The translations under genes and the position numbers were made by a program. A stretch of DNA of 64,000 nt from Chlorops oryzae. Taxonomy: Eukaryota > Arthropoda > Insecta > Diptera > Chloropidae. The notes under the pieces are model-generated. The model worked only from the letters and a program-made list of their open reading frames with translations. It was not told the DNA's origin and made no database searches. The DNA is taken from contig CM035808.1 in the NCBI GenBank assembly GCA_020466095.1, positions 67,279,957-67,343,956 on the forward strand. The letters are read 5' to 3'. Positions 42,773-51,920 of this stretch are shown here, one piece after another (position 1 is the stretch's first letter; every line of letters begins with the position of its first letter).

Positions 42773-43085
42773 TTTTCTTTTACATAATAATTCTTTTCCA
42801 CTGTCATGTTTTTTAGCTTAAAGCTTTTAGAATCTTCTTCTACCTCTTCTAAGAGTATTTTTGAAAATTCTAGCTCCTCTAATTTATTTTTTTCCTTGTT
42901 ATCTACGAATTCTACTCTCTCTTTATTTGAGGAGACTAGATTAGGCCTATAAATTTTGACATTTAATATGGCGTTCCGGTCTATTGGCCTTGACCGGGCC
43001 GCTACTAGTTTCCCTAATAATTATTTATCGCTTTTTGCTCTCTACAAAATTTGGCTATATGTCCAAACTGTGAGCAATTGAAACA

Positions 43086-44165
43086 TTAAATATTTGCGTT
43101 ATTCGAAGGTTGGTTTCTTTCATTTCCTCCCGCGTTAAAATTTTCTGCTCTAATTCTACTAAAATTTCTCCCTCTGTGTTGATTCTGGACTCGCCCAAGT
43201 GAATCATTATTTTGTTGTTGAGTGTTCTGCCTTTGTCTGCAAAAGGGGTTGCTCGAATGACCATTTAACTGACAAATATTGCAAAATAACGATTTCATTT
43301 TATTAAAACAATTCACCTCTAAATGACCTATTTTTCCACAATATGTGCATATTTGCGGATTTAAACTCATAGCCGTAACATTTTTATAGTTACATTGTTC
43401 ACTATATTGGTGTCCATATTGAGCACAACTGGTGCAAAAAGGCGTATTTTTTCTTTGTGCACAGATATCCCAAGTATGGCCCTCTAAATTGCAAAAAGAA
43501 CACTTAATCTTTTGCGTTCCTACTGGGGGTGTTTTGTTTATGGAATAGATAATTCGACTGTTTTCTGCATGGAGTTCTTCTGACTCTTCTGCTAATTTTA
43601 TCAAGTCTGAAATTTGTTTATCCTTTGAACCTTCTAGTCTATTCTGCATATACGGATTTTTTACCCCAAAAATGAATTTGTTGGTTGCCAGTTTCCTATA
43701 TTCGGCTAATGTAGATGATGCTTCTATGTCATTCCAGGATTTTTTAACTAAAGCTTCTGCTTCATTTAATAAAAATTCTAATCTACCACCGAATGCTGAT
43801 GCTCTCTCGTCATTATTTTGGTCTAAGCTTGCTATTTCTGACCCAATAGTTTCAAGGGTTCGTCTCTTTGAAAATTCTCTCTTTATCAAATAACAAAGCT
43901 CATCTAAGTTACTAATTGATCCCTGGCTTACTTTCATGTAGGCCATGCCTGTTAATCTGTTTTTTATGCATTTTATAACGTCTATTATGTTAAAGTTGCC
44001 CACAACGCTTTTAAGTAGCTCGATACCAGTGATAAATTTATCTACTTCTAAGCTCAACTCTGGATTGTTCGACCCTGAAAAGTATGGTACAAGTCTGTTT
44101 ACCTTTTGCATCAATTCATCTACTTGCATATTAGTGGTCATGTTTATTGTTGGCTGAGCAGCGCT
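43086..44165 (-). CDS. Gag of family B with four zinc knuckles
   Basis: About 360 residues from SAAQPTINMTTNM; the first ATG is at about 44133. The capsid-like part (20-220) has VPYFSGSNNPELSLEVDKFI and ESSTLAEYRKLATNKFIFGV. Knuckles at about 235-320 are CSFCNLEGHTWDIC, CTSCAQYGHQYSEQC, CTYCGKIGHLEVNC and CNICQLNGHSSNPFC. The C-terminus is Gln/Asn/Arg-rich. It binds and packages element RNA in the parent family. The frame overlaps the end of the coiled-coil frame upstream in the -1 phase, so the two may form one gag. Confidence 0.8.
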   Translation of the reverse strand, partial: SAAQPTINMTTNMQVDELMQKVNRLVPYFSGSNNPELSLEVDKFITGIELLKSVVGNFNIIDVIKCIKNRLTGMAYMKVSQGSISNLDELCYLIKREFSKRRTLETIGSEIASLDQNNDERASAFGGRLEFLLNEAEALVKKSWNDIEASSTLAEYRKLATNKFIFGVKNPYMQNRLEGSKDKQISDLIKLAEESEELHAENSRIIYSINKTPPVGTQKIKCSFCNLEGHTWDICAQRKNTPFCTSCAQYGHQYSEQCNYKNVTAMSLNPQICTYCGKIGHLEVNCFNKMKSLFCNICQLNGHSSNPFCRQRQNTQQQNNDSLGRVQNQHRGRNFSRIRAENFNAGGNERNQPSNNANI

Positions 44166-44854
44166 CAAATTTTCAATACTATCGATTGTTGTGTTATTTG
44201 TTTGGATCGTTGGAATAATCTGTTGAGTCGTTGTTGTTGTCTTTGGAGGGGTGGAAATACAAATTGGGTTGAAGTCTGTGCAGTGGGTGTAAAGGCAATT
44301 TGAACGTTTTGGTTTGCCAGTCTAGTTTTCCGTGCAGGATTTGGAGTTGAAACTGGAGAGGAGACACAGACCGTGTTTTTTAATTTTCTTAATTCCTGTT
44401 TTAAAAATGCAGTTTCTTCTTCACTTTCTTTAAGTTTTGTCTTGCTGTGTTGAATGGTGTCTGCAACCGTAGGACCGACTTCTTTACTTAAAGTATCTCT
44501 TAAAATCTGATTTTCTTTTTCTGCTTCTTCTATTAAACTATTTTGATTTTCTATTTGATATTTAAACGATTTGCAACTGTTTTTCAGGGCTTTTATTGTC
44601 AGTTCTAATTCTTCAATTTTTTCGCTCGTGGATTGTTCCGATGCACTTACTGTATCTTTAACTTTGTTGACCAAAAAGGCTGCTTCGCCAATTTTCGAAA
44701 ATTGCCCTAGTACGGTTTGGTCCTTAATTAAGCTTAAAATTTCCTTGCTTAAATTTGCTTGGTAAACTAACTCCCTTGCTTCACGTAAAATGGTGTCTGA
44801 ATCGTCCTCGAATACCTTCAATCTATCCTTAAGTATATCTATTTCTTTTTCCAT
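44165..44854 (-). CDS. Coiled-coil gag N-terminal frame of family B
   Basis: 229 residues from MEKEIDILKDRLKVFE; heptad-rich over the first 170 residues, then Thr/Pro/Gln-rich. Homologous to the family A frame at 18204-18587. It ends QQSIVLKI just where the knuckle gag opens in the -1 frame. Could be an independent protein or the N-terminus of gag joined by frameshift, or split by a one-base indel. Confidence 0.65.
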   Translation of the reverse strand: MEKEIDILKDRLKVFEDDSDTILREARELVYQANLSKEILSLIKDQTVLGQFSKIGEAAFLVNKVKDTVSASEQSTSEKIEELELTIKALKNSCKSFKYQIENQNSLIEEAEKENQILRDTLSKEVGPTVADTIQHSKTKLKESEEETAFLKQELRKLKNTVCVSSPVSTPNPARKTRLANQNVQIAFTPTAQTSTQFVFPPLQRQQQRLNRLFQRSKQITQQSIVLKI

Positions 44855-45029
44855 GTGTACTTTGCAAAATAGGACTCAAGATGATAAAATAGTGTTTTTT
44901 GTACTCACCTGTATCATGTTTGTTGATCTATATTTTATTCTTCGTTGCAAATTTATTTAAAAATACTTATTTTCACTTTTTATAGGGATATTTATTTCGA
45001 AAGTATTGGTATTCTTTTATTATTTTAAA

Positions 45030-45385
45030 TTCTAGTTGTGTTCAAGCTCCTTCAGAACAGATATATCGAAATATAATCTATTCTTAGAAATCACTATCGC
45101 TCATGCAATTTTAAAATTGGTAATGTAAATACACTGTTCAAAACCTGCAAAGTTCCAATTTATTGATTGCACCCGATAAATAATTTCTTGAAAGTCTTGA
45201 TATCCTCAACCAAAATAATTTAATTTCAGTTTTATTTAAGCTTTTTCAGGTCAGATATATCGAAATATAATCTGTTCTTAAAAATACTATCGTTCATGCA
45301 ATTTTAAAGTTGGTAATGAAAATACACTGTTCAAAACTTGCAAAGTTCCAACTTATTGATTGCATACGATAAATAATTTTTTCAA
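45030..45385. repeat. Direct duplication in family B leader
   Basis: Two copies of about 150 bp (about 45051-45195 and 45243-45385), each with AGATATATCGAAATATAATCT and CAAAGTTCCAA motifs, spaced about 192 bp, between PBS and gag. Confidence 0.8.
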
Positions 45386-45427
45386 GCACATTAATAAAAC
45401 TGTGTTCGCATCCAACTGAAAATCAGT

Positions 45428-45445
45428 CGAATACCGGCTGCGCCA
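45428..45445 (-). promoter_or_regulatory. Primer-binding site of family B
   Basis: TGGCGCAGCCGGTATTCG, 4 bp inside the 5' LTR; nearly identical to the family A site. Confidence 0.75.
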
Positions 45446-45449
45446 TAAA

Positions 45450-46293
45450 TGTTGTAGTATAGTGTGCACAGCGCCCAAACTGTGTCGAGCGCACAAATGT
45501 CACTAAATTACAACGTAGAGTACCAAGCGCTCAGACAATGTCGAGCGTATAATAGTCCCCGTATTTCCTTTATCAAATAAAAGACACCAACAAATAGGTT
45601 TTAATCCTTTATTTAACAAAATGAATCCTATACTTTCAAATACAAATATCCCTATTGCTTCACTATTAACTTCTCCGTCGTGGCCCTTTGGTGAGTACGC
45701 TCGCAGAAGTCCCGTTCCAGTCATCGAAGCTCCGTTTATATAGATCAATATTGCTGATCTTGCAATATCGAATATTCCCATGGTCCGCGATCGTTGTCGA
45801 TTCTTCCCGAACATATTGCATAAGCTTAACCGCGATCTTCCCCCGCAATTGCACCAACATGCCATATTGTTACTACATACAGCTATTCCGATGTTCTTAG
45901 TTCTTCTTTTTTAGTTGTTGTTGCTTTTACATAAAAACTCTTGACGTGTGTTGTTGTTGTTATTGCCAGCGATCGGATTGCAGTTGTGCATTCGCTGCGC
46001 CAGCGCTGATGTTTGTCATTCGCGCATATACTGTGCCGGTGCTGTTGTTGTTGCAAGCGGCCGAACTGCATATTTGCATTTGTCAGCAATTTACGCTGGA
46101 CAGTGCTTTTGAGTAGCATGGAATCACCCTGAAGTAGAAATTCATAAATGCAGGTCACTGCCTTTTGCTTTTAGCTTTCTTTCCTTTTGTTTATGCTTCA
46201 TTCGCACTTTGTTGTTTTGAGTTAGTTTGCGAGCGTGTAGAAGGAGGAGGAAAAATATGTTTGTGAGTCTAAGAGAGATCGCGACTCACAACA
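45450..46293 (-). repeat. 5' LTR of family B
   Basis: 844 bp; TGTTGTGAGTCG at 46293 to ACTACAACA at 45450. The U5 end has two CGCTCGACA...-type hairpin units (45482-45550), as in family A. Confidence 0.9.
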
Positions 46294-46892
46294 ATGACAA
46301 GCCCATGTATTTGGGTTTCGCAGTATTAGAGTTGTCAAAACATAAAATTTACAGTTTCCACTATGATTATATGCTACCGAAATTCGAAAAACATCTGTCT
46401 TTAAATTATATGGATATTGAAAATTCTGATTTTTATAAGGACATTTTTCATGATATCGATTACAATTTTGATACATCAGACTTTTCTCCAGATAATCAAT
46501 TTAAAATTCCTCTTAGAAATAAAAAAGTTTTGGGAATGCTGAAGGATGAGCTTAGTGGAAGAATAATTAAAGAGTTTATTGGACTCAGAATGAAAATGTA
46601 TTCATTAAAAACTTTAGACAATTTTGAAATAAAAAAGTCTAAAGGAGTCAAAAAGGCTGCATTAATGAAATTAACTATTGATGATTATCGATTATGTTTG
46701 TTAGAAAATGAGATCTATTTTGATAGTATGTATATGTTTAGAAGTAAGTTTCATGACATTTATACCGAATTGTGGAAAAAAGTAGTATTAAGTAACACAG
46801 TTGACAAGAGTTGCATTCAATCAGATGGTATTAATACTTTTGCATGGGGACACTATAGTATTGTTACTAGTGAACATATTGATACACACTAA
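46294..46892 (+). pseudogene. Polinton DNA polymerase B, C-terminal part
   Basis: Resumes after the LTR insertion with DKPMYLGFAVLELSKHKIY and HYDYMLPKFEKH, and ends FAWGHYSIV near 46865, the usual end of insect Polinton polymerases. At 46410-46440 the sequence reads NYMDIENSDFY, where polymerase motif C (two adjacent acids in a DTDS-type box) should be. Part of that box seems deleted in frame. The ATG at 46227 lies in the LTR and is not the start. Confidence 0.85.
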
Positions 46893-47113
46893 ATTTTATG
46901 TATATGTGTATGTATTTAGTATAAGAATTAATGCAAATAAAAAAAAATAAATAAAAAAAAATATAAAAAAATAAAAATGGATTCTTTTTTTTTATGAATT
47001 TCACAAGAAAGGTGAGTCATCATCATCATATAAAAGTCGTGGAAAATTTGCAATATAGTTCAGTCGAGATTTTGATTTCAATCAGAAATAACGAAGAAAT
47101 CGGCAGGAGAAAA

Positions 47114-47752
47114 ATGAATAAAATTTTATTTCTGTGTTTATTATTCTTAACGGAATATTTGTATACAGCACCAGTAGCAGCAAGTCCCATTCCTATACGC
47201 ATTCCAAGAAAACAGGATGTCGAAGAAAATATGGTATTTGCAATTGTTCTACATAACAATGATGTTGTTCAAGTCGACTTAAGGCTACGTTTGTTGAAAC
47301 CAAGTGAAGATTATCCTTCGTTTGTTAATGGTACTGTAAGTAAATTAGAAAACGATACATCAACAACAACAACAACAACTGAGACCCGCCGAATATATTC
47401 AGATGACTCAGGATTAGTCACTGTAAAGGATGCAATCGAAATTTTCAGGCAAGAACTTATTCGGAAGGAATCTGCTATAGCTGGGATTATTGAAAGTCGA
47501 AATCCGTTTTACAGACATTTCCAATTAGAGAACGAACATGTACAACTTCGTGTAAGATGTACATACAATAGTGACTATAAGGCAAGATCGCTAACAATTC
47601 AATGTTTCGAGTATAAGGAAATAGATGAACAACGCATTCTGAGCAATGGTGAATTGGAAACTATTAAAGTAGCAGATATACGTCAAGGTTCAGATTTGGA
47701 GTATATAGATATTAAAAAATATAAGCAAACTTTAAGTATGAATATTGTATAA
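47114..47752 (+). CDS. Polinton accessory protein with signal peptide, unknown
   Basis: 212 residues. The start at MNKILFLCLLFLTEYLYTA is preferred over the in-frame ATG at 46994 because it gives a classical secretion signal with cleavage near APVAAS. The mature part contains NGT and NDT glycosylation sequons and a poly-Thr stretch (TSTTTTTTET). No membrane anchor or known fold is recognised. It follows the polymerase on the same strand; AATAAA at 47773. Probably secreted or lumenal; role unknown. It is intact while neighbours are broken. Confidence 0.6.
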   Translation: MNKILFLCLLFLTEYLYTAPVAASPIPIRIPRKQDVEENMVFAIVLHNNDVVQVDLRLRLLKPSEDYPSFVNGTVSKLENDTSTTTTTTETRRIYSDDSGLVTVKDAIEIFRQELIRKESAIAGIIESRNPFYRHFQLENEHVQLRVRCTYNSDYKARSLTIQCFEYKEIDEQRILSNGELETIKVADIRQGSDLEYIDIKKYKQTLSMNIV

Positions 47753-47798
47753 AAAACTAAAAATTGTTTTATAAATAAATACTTTTTGCAAATGAACT

Positions 47799-48296
47799 TT
47801 GAATTTAGTTGAGTTTCAATCGCTACCGCGAAAGGTAGGAATTAAATATCTGTTGAAGATTGTAAGAGAAAAAATGTTTTGGATTCAACATATAAGAGGT
47901 CATGAGAAATATTGCATTTGTCATACTTTTTGGAAATCATTTACTATTACAGATATTAATGTCACACTTGAAGAGTTGAGTGTGAATATGACGCCAGATA
48001 ATAGAATTATAACTTTGCTCTTTAGAATGTATAGAAATTGTCCAAAACCTGATCATATTCTAAGAACAAATTTCACATTCAATGAGACGGATCTTGTTAG
48101 AATTGAAGTGGACGGTGGATCTATTTGTTTGACTGGAGTGGCATATGACGGAACGTATTAAACAAGACGTGACTTTGGAGGGTTCAAAATAGGATGCGTC
48201 TTTGGTGAAATAGAGAGTATGTCATTGGTAAAACCTCTTAATGATTCAGATGTCAATGGTGTTACAGAACCAAATTCAGTTGACACAGCACACTAA
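47799..48296 (+). pseudogene. Polinton accessory frame 2, one stop
   Basis: An open frame to 48161 (ends TGVAYDGTY) continues in phase after TAA (48159-48161) with TRRDFGGFKIGCVFGEIESM to a second stop at 48294-48296. It contains INVTLEEL, NFTFNETD (sequons) and CICHTF. There is no in-frame ATG near the start; an ATG at 47792 is in another frame, so a frameshift near the 5' end is likely. Unidentified; perhaps a partner of the upstream secreted protein. Confidence 0.45.
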
Positions 48297-48374
48297 ACAA
48301 TCAGCATCAGCTAACAATGTTATGAATGTTGGTGGTTAATTTATTACGTTACTAATTGTCAATTTAATAACAAC

Positions 48375-48659
48375 ATGGCATCGGAAAGCGGAATAATTCG
48401 TCTTTTTCTAAAAAACTTTAAGCTTCATTATTCTAGTGAATACTATAATTTTTTGTGGTCAGCAATGCAACGAGCTTAACAAATGGAACAAGAACGAGTT
48501 GTCAAATCCATATATGGAATGCATTTCCAAAGCTGTCCTTCAAGCTGTAACAACTTTTCTCAAGGATACAATGATTGCACTTGTTTCAACAACAAATTTA
48601 TAATCTGCAAATCACACAAACTAGTGAACCATAATTCAAGTTTAATAAGAAAAAAATAG
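48375..48659 (+). pseudogene. Polinton accessory frame 3, small Cys-rich protein, one stop
   Basis: MASESGIIRLFLKNFKLHY from 48375, a stop at 48477-48479, then the same phase QMEQERVVKSIYGMHFQSC, CNNFSQGYNDCTCF and CKSHKL, ending at 48657-48659. Seven cysteines or histidines in the last 50 residues suggest a small metal-binding or disulfide module. Too short for the usual length filters. Unidentified. Confidence 0.4.
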
Positions 48660-48701
48660 CAAATTTCGATTTTTTATTGTATTTGTGTTTATTATGAATA
48701 T

Positions 48702-50825
48702 TGTAAGGATCTGGATTTCCCAGCCGGGGTCTACGTCTCAGTCTAGTCACCAGAGGTCTTTCTCTTACAAAAAAAATTTATTTATTTTCTAAAAGAAACT
48801 CTAGGGGATTGAACGGTATAAGAGATGTTAAATAAGGAAATACCCGTCCCTTCTTTAAGGGGACGACTTACGGAGGTCCGTTGGAAATAAAACTAAAACG
48901 AGAATTTTTATTTCGTTTACACTTAAACTATCCACAATTTTTATTATTAAAAGTAAAGAAAGAAAAAAATTAGTTGTTTGATTTTTAAATTGAGTAAGTG
49001 GAGAATTCCTTAACCTAAATTAATGAATAAATGTATGAAAGAATTTTATATATATATATAAAAGAAATAAATGCCTAAAAGAATTATATATTTCTGTCAC
49101 TCGTATTTCTGAATATAAAACTCGTTACGTATACTACGTTTATCCCTACTTGTGCCTAATCTCCAACTCGTGGCAAATGCGGCACTCGTGTGTAACTCCT
49201 CCGGCTATGTTCTGATAGAAATACTACCACGGTTCATGGGCCGTGTTAAATGCTACTATTCGACGTTCCGCCAGCAGGGAATCTACCACCGCCGTGTAAA
49301 TGCTACCATTCGACGTTCCGCCAACAGGGAATCTACCACCGTCGTGTAAATGCTACCACCGTTTTCCCCAGCACTTCCCGTGAGAGATCTACTACAATTC
49401 GTAGGGTTGCCAGCGGTTCGTTCGGCACGATATCCAAACCCAAAAGCCACACTCCACGGAAATCTACCACCAACCGAGGGGATTTCGGGCTCGGGCAATT
49501 TCAGTCCGTACGGGTGCACCGGAAGACGTGCCCCTCGTGTAGAAATCTACCAAATACGACACACTGCTATCTGAACTCTCTGGGTTGGATCTCGACCAAA
49601 GGCGGGTAAGTCGGCGCAATTTCACACGCAGCCTTACGCCTCTCACGGAAATCCACCAAATGTCCCAAAATACTACCTAATCTCTTTGTGGGGGGGGGGG
49701 GGGGGATTTCGACTAAAGGCGTGTTAGTCGGCGCGAATACACACGCAGATCTACACCTTTCACAGAAATCTGCCACATGCGCGCAAAACTACCTAACCTC
49801 TCTGTGGGGGATTTCGATTAAAGGCGTGTTAAGTCGGCGCGAATACACACGCAGACTTACACCTTTCGCAGAAATCAGCCAAATGTGCTCAAAACTGCCT
49901 AACCTCTCTGTAGGGGATTTCGGTCCCCTTCCGTACTATCGCATATACGTATCGGCACACCACGTGGAAAATTTTCGGATTCGTACCAAAGTTACGTTCC
50001 TTTGGAAAACTATGTTCTTAAATCACTCACTGTACGTTCAGGAGATTATCACACTTACATAAATCAGTTTCTACCCTTGGGGATTCCTTGACGCACGCCG
50101 GAAAGGGTCTCTCCGGGAAATCGCTCCTCTGGCTCTTGGGGATTTCTCTGACGGCTTTCCGCGATGCTTCTCCAGAAAATCTCTCCGCTTCTAATTACTC
50201 GCTAATATGCGCTCCGCTTTGTGTGGTGTTGCGTACTTTTTGTCCTTACGACCACTCGGATGTCTTCGGATTTTTATATCGTTTCAATTTCCAAAATGGT
50301 CGCGTGGTCCCTTCTCCTGCTGCCTTTTCCGCTTCGCAAAATTTTCGTCCTATGCGTGTCGCTGGTCCAAACAGAAGTGAACGAGAATGCCAACTCGCGT
50401 CGCTCACGTTGCCCTGGCGATGAGTCTTTTTCCTTTTCTCTTTTAATCGATTGTTATCGATTTTCTCGCGATGACAGTCTCGGTTCATCTTAACTGCTGG
50501 TCTCGACTCGTAGTTAGCTTTGTGGAGGGCCACACACGGGTGCATCATTTGTCGTATCCCAAGTTGTCGATACACCATTTGTTTCCGTTTCCTAACTATG
50601 TGAAAGAGAAATAACTACTACTTATTGGCGCGTCCTACGGCTTTTTACTTAATACTAAATATCGTGGTGACAACTTAATACTAGGAACGAAAAATAAAAA
50701 ATAAATCAATAAACAAAAAAAAGTATTCCTCTACATGCGGTTAGTTTTAAAATTATGTACAGAATATATACACGCGGCTGGTCCCGGTCGCTGTCGACTT
50801 TCGTCTATTGTGAGGGGTCCTCACA
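48702..50825 (-). repeat. 3' LTR of gypsy-2
   Basis: 2124 bp, TGTGAGGACCCCTCACAATAG at 50825 to GATCCTTACA at 48702. Contains a G16 run at 49690-49705, two units of the 104-bp array and a roughly 57-bp repeat (49248-49360). Confidence 0.92.
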
Positions 50826-51701
50826 CCCCCCGCCCCCCCTTACTTTAGAGCGGGTGTATTTCACCCGACCGTCCACACTCTGCACCAGCCGGTAACGCCA
50901 CCCGCGGTGGATGCGTGCTGCTCGCACCTTCTTCTTCGCCGGGCGTTGTCCCAGTTGTTTCGCGAACGCGGTCTGGACGGGGGCTGGTAATTCTTCGAAA
51001 CCTATCCCGGCGCTCGGCTCAGATTCCTTCCTCTCGGGGCCGAGTGTCTCCGGGTGGCCGGTCAGCTGCCGTTCTACGAACTCGACGGCACCGTCTTCCT
51101 GGATCTCGAGTACATCGTTGGGTTCCTCGAGAGGCGATGCGTTTTCCTTGTCCCCTACTTCGTCGACGGAATGGATACTGGGGCGTCTGGGCGGATCCTG
51201 CCGCACCACGGTCCACGCCGACGTTGGATCCCAGGTGTGATCTCGGAATCGGAGAACGGTGTGGAGGTGTACCTCGGCGTACTTTAGCGCCCCTGCCGCG
51301 GATTGGGTGTACTGTGTACGTCGTTCCTGCCGCACCTGAATTTCGTAGCGTGCCTCGCCCTCGCTACTGATGGTGATCGGCGATTCTCTGGGCGTTCCCG
51401 CCTCTGGTTCAGTTCTTGTTTCGGCGCCTTCGTCGGTGGTACCCGACTTGTCTCCCGACTCGGCAGCTGACGTGTTGCACCCCTCTCCGGTGTCCGACCT
51501 CGATTCCGGGACGTCCCGGAACCATACCCGGCCTAGTACCTCGGGAGCAGGAGTCTCCTCGGACCAAACAGGCGGAGGTGGTGGAGTTCCACCGGGGGAC
51601 TCCTCCATGTCCCAATCTTCCGTACTAGAGGTCCATTCTAAATCGGAGTCCTCCTCCTCTCGCCGCCTCTTCTGGCCCGTTTCGCGCTGGCGTTCGGTCA
51701 T
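50805..51701 (-). CDS. gypsy-2 extra ORF after pol, unknown, ends inside the LTR
   Basis: 298 residues from MTERQRETGQKRRREEEDSD, 219 bp after the pol stop. The N-terminus has a basic run (KRRREEE), then an acidic Ser/Thr/Pro-rich region (10-120) with a PPPPP stretch. The middle (130-170) is YEIQVRQERRTQYTQSAAG. The C-terminus is basic (PAKKKVRAARIHRGWRYRL). No signal peptide or membrane segment, so it is not an envelope. The last residues are encoded by the PPT and the final seven codons by the LTR (stop at 50805-50807). Possibly nucleic-acid binding. Intact; function unknown. Confidence 0.7.
   Translation of the reverse strand: MTERQRETGQKRRREEEDSDLEWTSSTEDWDMEESPGGTPPPPPVWSEETPAPEVLGRVWFRDVPESRSDTGEGCNTSAAESGDKSGTTDEGAETRTEPEAGTPRESPITISSEGEARYEIQVRQERRTQYTQSAAGALKYAEVHLHTVLRFRDHTWDPTSAWTVVRQDPPRRPSIHSVDEVGDKENASPLEEPNDVLEIQEDGAVEFVERQLTGHPETLGPERKESEPSAGIGFEELPAPVQTAFAKQLGQRPAKKKVRAARIHRGWRYRLVQSVDGRVKYTRSKVRGGGGCEDPSQ
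50826..50843 (-). promoter_or_regulatory. Polypurine tract of gypsy-2
   Basis: Minus strand AAGGGGGGGCGGGGGG directly before the LTR start; it is also coding, as Arg-Gly-Gly-Gly-Gly in the extra ORF. Confidence 0.85.
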
Positions 51702-51920
51702 CGCGAGGGATCGCTTGGTTCGGATGGCACCGTCGTCTGGAAAATATACGTACAGACCTCATTAGTCATATAAATGGATTTCAGTTTAACGGTCATATGT
51801 TTTACGATTGACTACGACTACTTGGGTTAACCCCACATTCACGGGTGAGCATTTTCTATTTCGACAAAGACAAGCACCTTCTACTCTATACATTAAAAAA
51901 AATTTTTTTTTTCCATGTTT

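Larger units (their letters stand above)
37066..46293 (-). mobile_element. LTR retrotransposon family B, gag-only, inserted in the Polinton polymerase
   Basis: Two LTRs in direct orientation (37066-37889 and 45450-46293) with TGTTGT...ACAACA ends, a PBS inside the right LTR and a PPT inside the left LTR, so it is read right to left. The flanks ATGC (37062-37065) and ATGA (46294-46297) fit a 4-bp target duplication with one change. Gag-like frames are present, but no protease, RT or integrase is seen in the remaining interior. A solo gypsy-2 LTR is nested at 38868-41172. Confidence 0.85.

Noticed and set aside
46227..46292. N-terminus MRACRRRRKNMFVSLRE in front of the polymerase C-terminal part
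   Set aside because: Encoded by the end of the family B LTR; the polymerase sequence begins only after the LTR border at 46293.
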